From assembly GCF_023715505.1 (NCBI RefSeq), contig NZ_JAMBOH010000014.1:79644-143643 (forward strand): DNA of 64,000 bases. Reading direction: 5' to 3'. This DNA is from Neobacillus cucumis. GTDB lineage: Bacteria > Bacillota > Bacilli > Bacillales_B > DSM-18226. A program made the translations under genes and the position numbers. Below are positions 36,166-44,529 of this stretch, piece by piece (positions within the stretch are counted from its first letter, which is position 1; each line of letters opens with the position of its first letter). The notes under the pieces were generated by a model. That model did not search any database. It saw only the letters and a program-made list of their open reading frames with translations, and had not been told where the DNA came from.

Positions 36166-36405
36166 TTACAACATATGGATGAGATTATATTTAAGCCGTT
36201 TCTTTTCATTTACGCGTATATAACGGATTAAGGAACTATTAATCCAGCAATCTCCTTTACTGTCCTTCGCAAGAAAGTATTTCCGTTGTTCGATTTTTTT
36301 TAGTATTTCTTGGACCACATCTTCTTTTTTAATAGTTGACTCTTTCATTATTCTTTCTCGTTTTATATCGTTTTCTAAGGTATAACAAACCACAAACTCC
36401 TTCAA
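36166..36405 (-). CDS. Hypothetical small protein
   Basis: 79 residues starting at TTG after GGGAGAG. Charged, with a helical KKEDVVQEILKKIEQRKYF centre and a basic IRVNEKKRLKY end. It lies 59 bases upstream of the PBP start in the same direction and may share its transcript. No domain recognised. Confidence 0.5.
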   Translation of the reverse strand: MKEFVVCYTLENDIKRERIMKESTIKKEDVVQEILKKIEQRKYFLAKDSKGDCWINSSLIRYIRVNEKKRLKYNLIHML

Positions 36406-36633
36406 AAAAACTCTCCCCTATTCCCTTGTTCATGAAGTTGATTTTAATGTTAATAGCTGAACAGAAAAAAAGATCCATTCTTTATTAAACTATATATAAA
36501 TGTTCGAAAGGAGTCTATTTTTTATGAGGGAATTAATCTTAGAAATTTTATTGTAATATTTTTAACCTAAAACTAATATAAAAAATGCCAAACCAATTAC
36601 TCATTTTAATGACTAAAAATGCTTTCAAACTAG

Positions 36634-36669
36634 AAAGTGAGCAAGTCCTTATAGAACCTTGCTCACTTT
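36634..36669 (-). terminator. guaC terminator
   Basis: AAAGTGAGCAAG and CTTGCTCACTTT form a 12-bp perfect stem with a 12-base loop just past the guaC stop; the U-tract is weak. Confidence 0.7.
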
Positions 36670-36700
36670 ACATTACTTATATTTAGTTTAAAACAATTCC

Positions 36701-37684
36701 TTAATAGATCTTATCTCCATTGAAAATGGAATTCTTAACAATGACATAATCAACGTTTCTAATCGCTGAGAGCTTGTTGCCGCCAGCATAAGAAATCGAA
36801 GATTGCAGATCCTGTTCCATTTCCACTAGGGTATCTTTTAAAGCCCCTTTAAATTTAACATACATCTTTTTGCCTTCGACATTTTTCTTCTCACCTTTTT
36901 GAAACTCGGAAGCAGAACCAAAATACTCTTTATACAGTTCTCCGTCTTTTTCAACGGTTTCTCCTGGTGATTCTTCATGCCCTGCGAATAACGAACCGAT
37001 CATGACCATCGATGCTCCAAATCGAATCGATTTGGCGATATCCCCATGTGTACGGATGCCTCCATCGGCAATAATAGGCTTGCTTGCTGCTTTTGCACAC
37101 CATCTAAGTGCAGCTAATTGCCAGCCGCCAGTACCAAACCCTGTTTTAATTTTCGTAATACAAACCTTACCTGGTCCAATACCGACTTTTGTGGCATCTG
37201 CACCGGCATGCTCCAATTCCCTAACCGCTTCAGGGGTTCCAACATTTCCTGCAATAACAAAGCTGCCAGGAAGGTGTTTCTTGATATGCTGAATCATATT
37301 GATGACAGCATTAGAATGACCATGTGCAATATCAATTGTAATGTATTCTGGTGTAAGATTCTCTTCTGCTAATTCCTTTATAAAACGATACTCGTCTTCT
37401 TTGACACCCACACTAATCGATGCATACAACCCTCGTGCTTGCATGTCTTTAACGAAATCTAATCTCTTCTCTGGCTGGAAACGATGCATAATATAGAAGT
37501 AATTATTTTCCGCTAAATAGACGGCAATCTTCTCATCTATAATTGTCTGCATATTTGCAGGTACAACAGGCAGCTTAAACGTACGTCCGCCAAATGTAAC
37601 GGTTGTATCACATTCAGTCCGGCTGTTTACAATAGATTTTGCTGGTATAAGTTGAATATCCTCATAGTCAAATACATTTTCCAT
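36701..37684 (-). CDS. guaC: GMP reductase
   Basis: 327 residues, the usual length for GuaC. It converts GMP to IMP with NADPH, linking guanine salvage to adenine nucleotide synthesis. The catalytic Cys175 lies in [49 protein letters not shown] and [14 protein letters not shown] form the phosphate-binding barrel. There is no CBS domain, which separates it from IMP dehydrogenase. It has a sigma-A promoter flanked by two PurR boxes, matching PurR control of guaC in B. subtilis. Confidence 0.95.
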   Translation of the reverse strand: MENVFDYEDIQLIPAKSIVNSRTECDTTVTFGGRTFKLPVVPANMQTIIDEKIAVYLAENNYFYIMHRFQPEKRLDFVKDMQARGLYASISVGVKEDEYRFIKELAEENLTPEYITIDIAHGHSNAVINMIQHIKKHLPGSFVIAGNVGTPEAVRELEHAGADATKVGIGPGKVCITKIKTGFGTGGWQLAALRWCAKAASKPIIADGGIRTHGDIAKSIRFGASMVMIGSLFAGHEESPGETVEKDGELYKEYFGSASEFQKGEKKNVEGKKMYVKFKGALKDTLVEMEQDLQSSISYAGGNKLSAIRNVDYVIVKNSIFNGDKIY

Positions 37685-37832
37685 GTGTTATCACTCCATA
37701 TTTAAGTTTTGTACGTAAATAGTTTTTAATTAAAAATTACTTGGTTAATAAATGTAGTTTTCCGAAAGTGCACGGTTTCATCCACTTCTTTAAGTTGAGT
37801 TTTAAATACTTTTTATCTTAAACACAGAGTTG

Positions 37833-37880
37833 ATTGTATAACACGAATATTTGTTTGTCAATTAATAATAATGTTCGTCT
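37833..37880 (-). promoter_or_regulatory. guaC promoter with paired PurR boxes
   Basis: On the minus strand TTGACA, 17 bases and TACAAT form a near-consensus promoter. It overlaps an inverted pair of PurR-type boxes: CGAACAT (37871-37877) and ATATTCG (37844-37850). PurR binds two such boxes at about this spacing. Confidence 0.8.
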
Positions 37881-38089
37881 TTTGCATAAAAAGAATCCTT
37901 GCATCATAAAAATCAATTATATTCTTCATAATCAAACACTTATGCAGATTTTTCTAACTCTTTTAAAAAGAATATCTCTGAAGTTTTGAAGGTTCCCTGC
38001 ATTGAGATCTCCATTTTCCTCTTTATGTCTTGTCCTTGTTGAATAAATAAATACGACCTTTCCTTTGAAAGGCCGCTTTCTTTGAATCC
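37881..38089. other. Intergenic region without a recognisable gene
   Basis: An A/T-rich spacer. A 24-codon minus-strand reading frame (MEISMQGTFKTSEIFFLKEL) with a weak AGAGG site could be a relic of a longer gene. A short hairpin (CCTTTC/GAAAGG, about 38057-38075) lies near the 3' side of the spacer. No convincing gene. Confidence 0.4.
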
Positions 38090-38263
38090 TTATTCTGATG
38101 TTTTATTCATTAATTTTTGTATATGCTCCTTGGGGTTCCAGCAATTAAATTTGTAGTTCGGCTTTGTTTCATAACCTAACCGGCCGCAATAATAGTTTAT
38201 TCCTTCTGTTTTTTTCTCCGCCTTAAAATATTCACAGGTTGCACAGCAATGGAAATTTTTCAT
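38090..38263 (-). CDS. Small cysteine-rich protein
   Basis: 57 residues, with the ATG after AAGGTG. Five Cys: CCATCEYF, then YYCGRLGYETKPNYKFNCW, spaced to bind one metal ion. It follows the flavodoxin gene by 28 bases in the same orientation and may be the last gene of the ribonucleotide reductase operon. The family is unknown to me; a link to metal delivery for the reductase is speculation. Confidence 0.65.
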   Translation of the reverse strand: MKNFHCCATCEYFKAEKKTEGINYYCGRLGYETKPNYKFNCWNPKEHIQKLMNKTSE

Positions 38264-38291
38264 GGACACCAGCACCTTTGCATCAGAAATA

Positions 38292-38777
38292 TCATGGCGA
38301 TTTTTGTTGTAGTTTATTCTTGTGCTCCGAGTTGTGAGCTAATTGATTTAACCTTTTTATGATCGAATCCACAAACTTTTGACTGCGCTGGAAGTCCTGT
38401 ATTTGCGGAAGCAGTTCAACCTTCAACGTGGCAGCAAGGTTTGTGTGAGCGTATAACATATCCCTAAATAAATTAACTGCACCACAATAGTTCGGATAAA
38501 AGCTATCCCCGGTACCGAAAACTGCTGTAACCAAGTCTTTATTGTTAAGCTCCTCTAAGGCTTGATAGAGTTTCCACATTTCTTTAGGAATTTCACCATC
38601 TCCCCAAGTATAAGTCCCAATCGCAATCGCATCATAGATTCTTAAATAAGCAGGAGAAAAGTCTTCAACCCTATACATCATTACGTCGACTGTATGGCCG
38701 AGGAAGTTCCGATAAATTACTTCGGCTAATTCTTTCGTGTTTCCAGTTACAGACGAATACACAATCGCAATCTTCAT
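38292..38777 (-). CDS. Flavodoxin associated with ribonucleotide reductase
   Basis: 161 residues. The FMN phosphate loop is SSVTGNTKELAEVIY, followed by IGTYTWGDGEIPKEMW and FGTGDSFYPNYCGAVNLF, the long-chain-like flavodoxin ribose/isoalloxazine loops. The ATG overlaps the end of nrdB with one base between stop and start, so it is coupled. In class Ib systems the flavodoxin NrdI makes the oxidant for a Mn-tyrosyl cofactor; this protein is a normal flavodoxin rather than NrdI. It may reduce or assemble the NrdB metal-radical centre. Confidence 0.9.
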   Translation of the reverse strand: MKIAIVYSSVTGNTKELAEVIYRNFLGHTVDVMMYRVEDFSPAYLRIYDAIAIGTYTWGDGEIPKEMWKLYQALEELNNKDLVTAVFGTGDSFYPNYCGAVNLFRDMLYAHTNLAATLKVELLPQIQDFQRSQKFVDSIIKRLNQLAHNSEHKNKLQQKSP

Positions 38778-38778
38778 C

Positions 38779-39822
38779 TTATAATTCGTCAAATCCATTG
38801 GACTGTGAGACTTTTGAGTACGTCCTTGATTTTTGCTCAAAGAAATCCGACTTCGTCTCATTCACCATGTCGTCTCCAAACACTTTTATCCATGGCATAG
38901 GGTTTATTTTTTCAGGATATAAATTGTTCAATCCCAACTGTCTCAATCTCTTATTCGCCAGATACTCAACATACCCTTCAAATTCCAGTAAATCAATACC
39001 TTTTATTTCAGCTAAAATATAATGAGCCCACTCCTTTTCCAGCTCGACTGCCTCGTTGATGGTTTGATATACATAGTTAATATTCTCATCTGTATGAAGA
39101 TCAGGATTTTCCGTTAAAAGAATGCGGATAAACTGGGCAATAAAGTAGGCATGCTGCATTTCATCACGCTGGATATAACTGATCATGGTACTGGTTTTCA
39201 GCATTTTTTGCTGACGAGCTAAATGATAGAAAAAGGCAAAACCTGCGTAAAAATAAATACCCTCAAGATTTATAGAATTCACGCATAATTGAAATAACGA
39301 TTGCGGCGTTGGATTCTCGCGAAAATTCTCATACGCATCCAATATCAATTGATTTCTCTTCCTAACAATCGGATCCATTTTGGCTTGATTGAAGCGCTCA
39401 TTTTGTTCGCCAATTGGAACTAATGAGCTTAAGATATAAGAATAGGATTCATTATGGACCGCTTCTTGCTGTGAAATCACGGCAAAGATTGCTTTGAAGC
39501 TAGAGTCTGTTACATAATCCATGACCTGACTCATCGTAGGTGTTTGCAGGCTGTCAAGTGAAGCAAGCTGTGTGTTTATTCGCAGGAAAACATCTTTTTC
39601 TATATCACTTAAAGAATCCCACTGTTTAATATCATCCTGCATATTAATTTCTTGCGCCTTCCAAAAATTTGCAAGCAGGGTTTGATACAAATCATACATA
39701 TTTGGATAGGCGATATCATTCCAATTCAACAGACCTGAAGAATTGCCATTGATAATTCCGGTTGACTTATTAGGATATTCCGGGTTTAATAGTTTAATTT
39801 TGGTTAATGGTGTATGAATCAT
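38779..39822 (-). CDS. nrdB: Ribonucleotide reductase beta subunit (class I)
   Basis: 347 residues. The di-metal ligands of class I R2 can be traced: Asp in ASLDSLQT, Glu and His in QEAVHNESYSY, Glu in NLEGIYFYAGF, and Glu and His in RDEMQHAYF. The Tyr four residues after the EAVH His fits the radical-bearing Tyr. It partners NrdA encoded 24 bases upstream. Whether the metal is iron or manganese cannot be told, though the flavodoxin coupled to it hints at a Mn route. Confidence 0.93.
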   Translation of the reverse strand: MIHTPLTKIKLLNPEYPNKSTGIINGNSSGLLNWNDIAYPNMYDLYQTLLANFWKAQEINMQDDIKQWDSLSDIEKDVFLRINTQLASLDSLQTPTMSQVMDYVTDSSFKAIFAVISQQEAVHNESYSYILSSLVPIGEQNERFNQAKMDPIVRKRNQLILDAYENFRENPTPQSLFQLCVNSINLEGIYFYAGFAFFYHLARQQKMLKTSTMISYIQRDEMQHAYFIAQFIRILLTENPDLHTDENINYVYQTINEAVELEKEWAHYILAEIKGIDLLEFEGYVEYLANKRLRQLGLNNLYPEKINPMPWIKVFGDDMVNETKSDFFEQKSRTYSKVSQSNGFDEL

Positions 39823-39846
39823 TTTGTAAATACCTCCGTTTATTCA

Positions 39847-42123
39847 CTAACTATGACATGCTTCGCATTCTTGGATTTCTGATTGAGATGTACTTCTCAC
39901 ATAATAGGTTGTTTTTAAACCTTGCTTCCAGGCTTCCATATGAAGATTCAATAATTCCTTCGCTTTAATGTCATGACGAACATAAAGATTAAAGCTAATC
40001 GATTGATCAATGTGCCGCTGACGGGCAGCATTTTGTTGAATGCTCCAAGTCTGATCCAAGACATGTCTCGACCGGCGATAATAGTTATAAGTGTTATGAT
40101 CTAAATCGGGTGCCGTGACTTTAAATTTGAAATTCTTCTTTTCTTCAGCGTATTCGACCGCATACAATGGATCAATTCCATCTGTCGAACCACCGATTTT
40201 TGCCGTTGATGAATTAGGAGCAATGGCCATCATCCAGCCATTTCTTACTCCGAATTTGGAAACATCCACTTTTAGCTGATTCCACCGTTTACTTTTATAA
40301 CCTCTTCGTTCAAAATAACGGCCCGTTTGCCATTCTGACCCAGCGAACTTACTATAAAAGCCTTTTTCCTTTGCTAACAACATTGAGGCACGAATGGTAT
40401 AGTAGGCAATTTCCTCATAAAGTTGATCGGCAAATGAAACGGCCTCATCTGATTCCCAGAAAATCCCCTCTAAGGCAAGGAGATGGTGCCAGCCAAATGT
40501 ACCCAAACCAATGGCACGATATTTTTTATTGGTCGCTTCGGCTTGTCCGACTGAAATAGTATTAAGATCAATGACGTTATCTAACATTCTTACCTGAATG
40601 GGAATTAACCGTTCTAAAACATCCACTGATTTAGGTAGATTAATAGAAGATAAATTACAAACTACAAAATCCCCAGGTTTGCGAACAATTACGATATTTC
40701 CATCTTCATCCTTATATTCTTTGACAATGGTCGTAGCAGACATGTTTTGAGCAATCTCCGTACACAAATTGCTGCAAAAAATAGACGTACGTCCCATTCC
40801 TACTATATGTTTATTAGGATTTTGCCTATTGACTTCATCTCGATAAAACATATACGGAGTCCCTGTTTCTAATTGAGAAATCATAATCCGCGCCATAATA
40901 TCCATTGCCCGATACGTTTTCCTTGGCAGTAATGGATGCCTTACCGCTTCTTCGTATTTTTCAGTAAAGAACTTTTCCTCCAGCTCGTCATAAAAATCTT
41001 CTAAACCAAGAGGCGTTCCGTCTTCATCCTTCCAGCCCATGATTTGTTTGACTTGATGCGGACAAAAGGTATGCCATTCTCCGATGCTTCGGCCGTTTTC
41101 ATCAACTTCTTCCAGTTTCTTCATAAACAGATCTGGGATGGAAACACCCGTGAAAATATCATGTGCCTTTCGTCTTTCGTCGCCATTGTTTGTTTTTAAA
41201 TCTAAAAAGCCATTCATCATGTCTTTATGGAAAACATCTAAGTAAACGGCGATGGCTCCTTGTCTTTGTCCTAGCTGATCCACACTCACAGCCGTATCGT
41301 TGATCAGCCTGATCCACGGGACGACCCCGGATGAATTCCCTTTGAATTTTTTAATATCGGACCCTAAGGCACGGACTTTTCCAAGATAAATGCCAATACC
41401 GCCGCCATCTTTACTCAGACGGGCTATGTCCCAATTGTTTAAATAAATTCCGTCTAACGAATCGTCCACCGTATCAATAAAACAGGAGGAAAGCTGTCCA
41501 AAGCTTTTACCGGCATTCGAGAGGGTCGGTGTAGCAACGGTCATATACAAGTTGCTTAATGCCCAGTAAGCTTCTTTTACATATGAGATCCGGTTATCCC
41601 TTGGTTCGTTTTTCATTAAAGTCATCGCGATAATCATGAACCGTTCTTGAGGTAATTCGTAAGTTTTACCTTCATAATCCTTTGCAAGATATCGGTCCGC
41701 TAATAAAAATAAGCCTATGTAATTAAACAAATAATCTTTGTTTGGATCTATTTCAGATCCCAAGGTATCAATCTCTTCCTTGGTATAATTATTTAATAGT
41801 TCTTCCGAGTAGATTCCTATTTTCGTAAGATAGGTAAGCAGTCTATAAAAATCATCGTATTTTTCTGCATGGTTGTATCCTCTATGTTTAGCTGCTTTAT
41901 GATATAAATCATTTAAAAATAGGTTTGCTGCAAGAAAGGTCCAGTTGGGATCTTCCATGGAGATTTGATTTAAGGAATAGAGCAATGATTGTTCGTATCG
42001 TGAAGATTCCTCGAGTTCCGCTATCTTTTGGATTAGCTGTGTTGTATCCAGTTTGTATTTTTCATTTGCTCTTTTGATGGCTTCTAAAACAGTATCCATT
42101 TCAGGATGATTTTTAACAGTCAT
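39847..42123 (-). CDS. nrdA: Ribonucleotide reductase alpha subunit (class I)
   Basis: 758 residues from the ATG after AAAGGGG. It converts ribonucleotides to deoxyribonucleotides. Visible motifs: SSCFIDTVDDS (first redox Cys), FCSNLCTEI (thiyl radical Cys) and CNLSSINLP, plus the C-terminal ECEACHS (CxxC shuttle). It has no clear ATP-cone. The operon nrdA-nrdB-flavodoxin is controlled by a cobalamin riboswitch and terminator upstream, so it should be off when B12 is plentiful. This arrangement implies that a B12-dependent class II reductase exists elsewhere. Confidence 0.94.
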   Translation of the reverse strand: MTVKNHPEMDTVLEAIKRANEKYKLDTTQLIQKIAELEESSRYEQSLLYSLNQISMEDPNWTFLAANLFLNDLYHKAAKHRGYNHAEKYDDFYRLLTYLTKIGIYSEELLNNYTKEEIDTLGSEIDPNKDYLFNYIGLFLLADRYLAKDYEGKTYELPQERFMIIAMTLMKNEPRDNRISYVKEAYWALSNLYMTVATPTLSNAGKSFGQLSSCFIDTVDDSLDGIYLNNWDIARLSKDGGGIGIYLGKVRALGSDIKKFKGNSSGVVPWIRLINDTAVSVDQLGQRQGAIAVYLDVFHKDMMNGFLDLKTNNGDERRKAHDIFTGVSIPDLFMKKLEEVDENGRSIGEWHTFCPHQVKQIMGWKDEDGTPLGLEDFYDELEEKFFTEKYEEAVRHPLLPRKTYRAMDIMARIMISQLETGTPYMFYRDEVNRQNPNKHIVGMGRTSIFCSNLCTEIAQNMSATTIVKEYKDEDGNIVIVRKPGDFVVCNLSSINLPKSVDVLERLIPIQVRMLDNVIDLNTISVGQAEATNKKYRAIGLGTFGWHHLLALEGIFWESDEAVSFADQLYEEIAYYTIRASMLLAKEKGFYSKFAGSEWQTGRYFERRGYKSKRWNQLKVDVSKFGVRNGWMMAIAPNSSTAKIGGSTDGIDPLYAVEYAEEKKNFKFKVTAPDLDHNTYNYYRRSRHVLDQTWSIQQNAARQRHIDQSISFNLYVRHDIKAKELLNLHMEAWKQGLKTTYYVRSTSQSEIQECEACHS

Positions 42124-42139
42124 ATGATTACCCCTTTTT

Positions 42140-42300
42140 GTGACCATGTCTCCCCGAATTTTTGGAGTTCGGTCGTAAATATCTTTTTTTGTGACCTTTA
42201 ATACTCATTTCTCTAGTGGACGGGCACAATTATCTGATTTTGTGACCGTTAACCATTTTTTACACGTCCCCGGAAACAATAATCTGCTTTTTTGCCCTAG
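42140..42300 (+). repeat. Degenerate tandem repeats with about 51-nt spacing in the nrdA leader
   Basis: GTGACC preceded by a T-tract recurs at 42140, 42191 and 42242, with a diverged fourth copy near 42293. One unit contains CCGAA-9 bases-TTCGG. Units are poorly conserved apart from the T-tract and GTGACC. The layout recalls the 52-nt arrays at 12109 and 52968. It lies between the riboswitch terminator and nrdA. Confidence 0.55.
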
Positions 42301-42349
42301 ACCAGCTTTCGCCCCACCGCTCGGTCACTATTACTTGTTTCAACAACAG

Positions 42350-42378
42350 TAAAAAACCCATCTTCAGAGAAGATGGGT
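42350..42378 (-). terminator. Riboswitch-controlled terminator upstream of nrdA
   Basis: ACCCATCTTC and GAAGATGGGT form a 10-bp stem with a 3-base loop, followed by six U residues on the minus strand. It lies downstream of the cobalamin aptamer, about 230 bases before nrdA. Confidence 0.85.
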
Positions 42379-42435
42379 TAATAAAACGTGGATGGATCTC
42401 GTAAAACAGCAGCATCACTGGATTAGTCAGAATAC

Positions 42436-42625
42436 CCCTCGTTCTATCTTCCTACTTCCCGAAGAAGATAACACGCTATAAAAATGGCAGGTCTCCTGAC
42501 TTATGCTTAAGCCTACTTTAATCCCTTCCCGTCCGAAGACAGTGGATACGATTATTTCGTCAGCAATTACAGTTGCGGGTACAGTACTGGATTTACACCA
42601 GATTCCCTATTATGTCTATATATAG
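42436..42625 (-). promoter_or_regulatory. Cobalamin (adenosylcobalamin) riboswitch
   Basis: On the minus strand the conserved core is clear: GGGAATCTGGTGTAAATCC, then AGTACTGTACCCGCAACTG, and the B12 box AAGTCAGGAGACCTGCC (42485-42501). The order and spacing match the cobalamin aptamer. With the terminator at 42350-42378 it should stop transcription of nrdAB when cobalamin is bound. The rest of 42626-42808 holds A/T-rich promoter sequence with ATATAGTATA-type stretches that could be NrdR boxes (weak). Confidence 0.92.
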
Positions 42626-42808
42626 ACACCATTTTCATCGGTCATTATCTATATTTAGTATCAAAACTTAAAGACAAATACTAAATATTGTATATCAACT
42701 AATATAGTATACTACTTACACTTTTACAAGTATTTTATCTTTTCACATCTATTTTGCTCTTACTTGCTTTGCTGCCTTCCGCGAATTTATTGAGACGTAT
42801 CCTTCCAA

Positions 42809-42982
42809 GACTCAATGACCGTTAAGGAAACAGTCTATGCTCAGTCGATAATCGAAAAGCCTATAAAAGGGATGTTGACAGGTCCAATTACGATTCTAAA
42901 CTAGTCGTTTGTCCGTGAGGATATTCCACGTTTTAAGGTGGCGAACCAAATTGCTCATCAAATTTACAAACATTTTGAATTT
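42809..42982 (+). pseudogene. metE (B12-independent methionine synthase) fragment
   Basis: A plus-strand frame encodes [20 protein letters not shown], then TGPITILN, a TAG in place of the Trp codon, and SFVREDIPRFKVANQIA. This is the core of the MetE C-terminal domain (KGMLTGPVTILNWSFVR). Only about 58 codons are left, with no start. The rest of MetE is absent. It is a decayed remnant, divergent from the nrd operon. Confidence 0.8.
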
Positions 42983-43083
42983 AGTAGCCATATTAGCATG
43001 TATAACAAAGACTGTCCAAACCTAATTTTAGGATTGAAGGAATTTTGAACCAGGCAAAACATTTTGTTTTACCTGTTTTATTC

Positions 43084-43248
43084 TTAGAATACCGTAACTG
43101 AGGCACGATCTCTAATCTCTAGCGGGTCCTGTGTGTCAGTAGGTTTGTTCACTTCCACCATCGGTATCTTCGACTCATTTTCGGGGCTCATTTCAGCCGG
43201 TTCCCCCATATCATTCATGGGAACTGGAAACCTATTTTGTTTCTCCAT
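43084..43248 (-). CDS. Small acidic protein, unknown
   Basis: 54 residues with a GGAGGTGAT site 5 bases before ATG. Rich in Met/Pro/Glu (FPVPMNDMGEPAEMSPENE), then a KPTDTQDPLEIRDRASV tail. It is divergent from the gene at 43353. No known domain; the strong ribosome binding site supports it. Confidence 0.6.
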   Translation of the reverse strand: MEKQNRFPVPMNDMGEPAEMSPENESKIPMVEVNKPTDTQDPLEIRDRASVTVF

Positions 43249-43352
43249 TTTTTATCACCTCCATCCTTATTATTACGAGAAAATGAAAATTTAATGGTTT
43301 CTTTAAAATTTGGAAATAGTAAAGTGGAAATAAATCAGTTGGAGGAACAGTC

Positions 43353-43571
43353 ATGGAAGAAAAGAAACCGAATTTTCATAAAGAATCAATTAAAAGTTCA
43401 CATGAGAATGAACCAGCCTTTAATGTGTATCTAGATGAGTTATTAGTTGCGGAAGTACGTGGGAATGATCCCACTAAGTTAACAGTCATTCCGATGAGGG
43501 AACTAAATGATTATGAAGAGGACAAACTTCATGAGTATATTGAATCGATGGTATCAGATCAAGAATACTAA
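43353..43571 (+). CDS. Small protein of unknown function
   Basis: 72 residues from the ATG after TTGGAGGAACAGTC. Hydrophilic N-terminus, a NVYLDELLVAEVRGNDPTKL segment that looks like two beta strands, and an acidic helix (DYEEDKLHEYIESMV). A terminator follows. It precedes the Asn-rich gene cluster in the same direction but is separated by the terminator. Family unknown. Confidence 0.6.
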   Translation: MEEKKPNFHKESIKSSHENEPAFNVYLDELLVAEVRGNDPTKLTVIPMRELNDYEEDKLHEYIESMVSDQEY

Positions 43572-43577
43572 TGTAAA

Positions 43578-43613
43578 AAGGGCTAACGGCCATTCGTTAG
43601 TCCTTGATTTTTA
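43578..43613 (+). terminator. Rho-independent terminator
   Basis: AAGGGCTAACG and CGTTAGTCCTT pair across a 6-base loop and are followed by GATTTTT. Confidence 0.75.
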
Positions 43614-43817
43614 TAGTGCCTCTAATGTAATACTATCCTTCTCTAAGCCTTCTCCTCCTGCATTTCCTTATATATCTCATTTAGTCCACATTACAAATTT
43701 CAGATAAATTCATTCTTATTTTACAGTAAATAGGTATTTATACTCGGTAACTTGTCCAATCCATAGTACATTTCGAGAATAAAATACTTAATAGAAAAGG
43801 GAAAGGAGTTGAATCAA

Positions 43818-44147
43818 TTGAGAAGAACAAGAGAATTTGATAATCAAGGAAATCAATCTGTGTTTAGGGGTTCTGCTAGAAATAACAATAACAACAATAA
43901 CTCCAATGTGGATGTTAATGTTGATAATGAATTCGATAATGAAGTAAGAAATACTTCAGAATCTGAAGCAGAGGCTGAAGTGCGCAACACAGACAGAAAT
44001 ACCAATGTCGCAAGAGCAACTGTTGCTAATTCAGGAAATGCTCGTGTGAATGTTACATTAAACAGCCGCAGCAACGCTCGTGCTAACACTGAACAAGAAC
44101 AAGATAGTGAACAAGACCAAAACACTAATGTAGATGTCGAAGACTAG
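43818..44147 (+). CDS. Asn/Asp-rich low-complexity protein, copy 1
   Basis: 109 residues from a TTG 9 bases after AAAGGAG. A run of Asn residues leads into alternating NVDVNVDNEFDNEVRN and then SESEAEAEVRNTDRNTN, with a closing EQEQDSEQDQNTNVDVED. The alternation of small polar and hydrophobic residues suits extended beta structure of a surface or coat polymer. Its paralogue follows after 34 bases. The composition and genomic setting suggest a spore or cell surface role; no homology to a named family is claimed. Confidence 0.75.
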   Translation: MRRTREFDNQGNQSVFRGSARNNNNNNNSNVDVNVDNEFDNEVRNTSESEAEAEVRNTDRNTNVARATVANSGNARVNVTLNSRSNARANTEQEQDSEQDQNTNVDVED

Positions 44148-44181
44148 AATTAAGAATTAAAAATTTAAGGGGGATTATTAA

Positions 44182-44472
44182 ATGGCAAGAAATGAAAGTG
44201 GAAGAAACCGTCGTAATAACACAAACACTAATGTGAATGTGGATGTAAACAACGATTTTGAAAATGACGTTCGCAATCGTTCAGAATCAGATGCAGAGGC
44301 AGATGTTCGTAATACTGACAGGAATACTAATGTTGCTAGAGCAACAATCAATAACTCAGGAAATTCCCGCGTAGATATTACACTAAACAGCAGAAGCAAT
44401 GCACGTGTAAGATCTGATCAAGAACAAGACAACGAGCAAGATCAAAATACTGATGTAGATGTAGATTTTTAA
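44182..44472 (+). CDS. Asn/Asp-rich low-complexity protein, copy 2
   Basis: 96 residues after GGGGGATTATTAA. It shares with copy 1 the segments SESDAEADVRNTDRNTNVAR and TLNSRSNAR, and the EQDQNTDVDVDF end, so both come from a tandem duplication. The N-terminus carries RNRRNNTNTNVNVDVNNDF. It has no Cys, no signal peptide and no membrane helix. It probably shares a transcript with copy 1. Function unknown. Confidence 0.75.
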   Translation: MARNESGRNRRNNTNTNVNVDVNNDFENDVRNRSESDAEADVRNTDRNTNVARATINNSGNSRVDITLNSRSNARVRSDQEQDNEQDQNTDVDVDF

Positions 44473-44482
44473 TTAACCATTG

Positions 44483-44508
44483 AGGGTGGGATATAAATGT
44501 TCCACCCT
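44483..44508. repeat. Hairpin between copy 2 and the third cluster gene
   Basis: AGGGTGG and CCACCCT form a 7-bp perfect stem with a 12-base loop. No U-run follows, so it is more likely an mRNA processing or stability element than a terminator. Confidence 0.6.
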
Positions 44509-44529
44509 TAATTAAGATAGGTGGAAATA

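Noticed and set aside
36524..36556. Ten-codon reading frame with an AAAGGAG site (MRELILEILL)
   Set aside because: The ribosome binding site is good, but a 10-residue product cannot be supported without conservation; it may be chance in A/T-rich sequence.
42685..42720. Pair of NrdR boxes upstream of the nrd operon
   Set aside because: Two ATATAGTATA-like stretches occur, but they are poor matches to the consensus and spaced about 18 bases rather than about 31, so they are noted only in passing.
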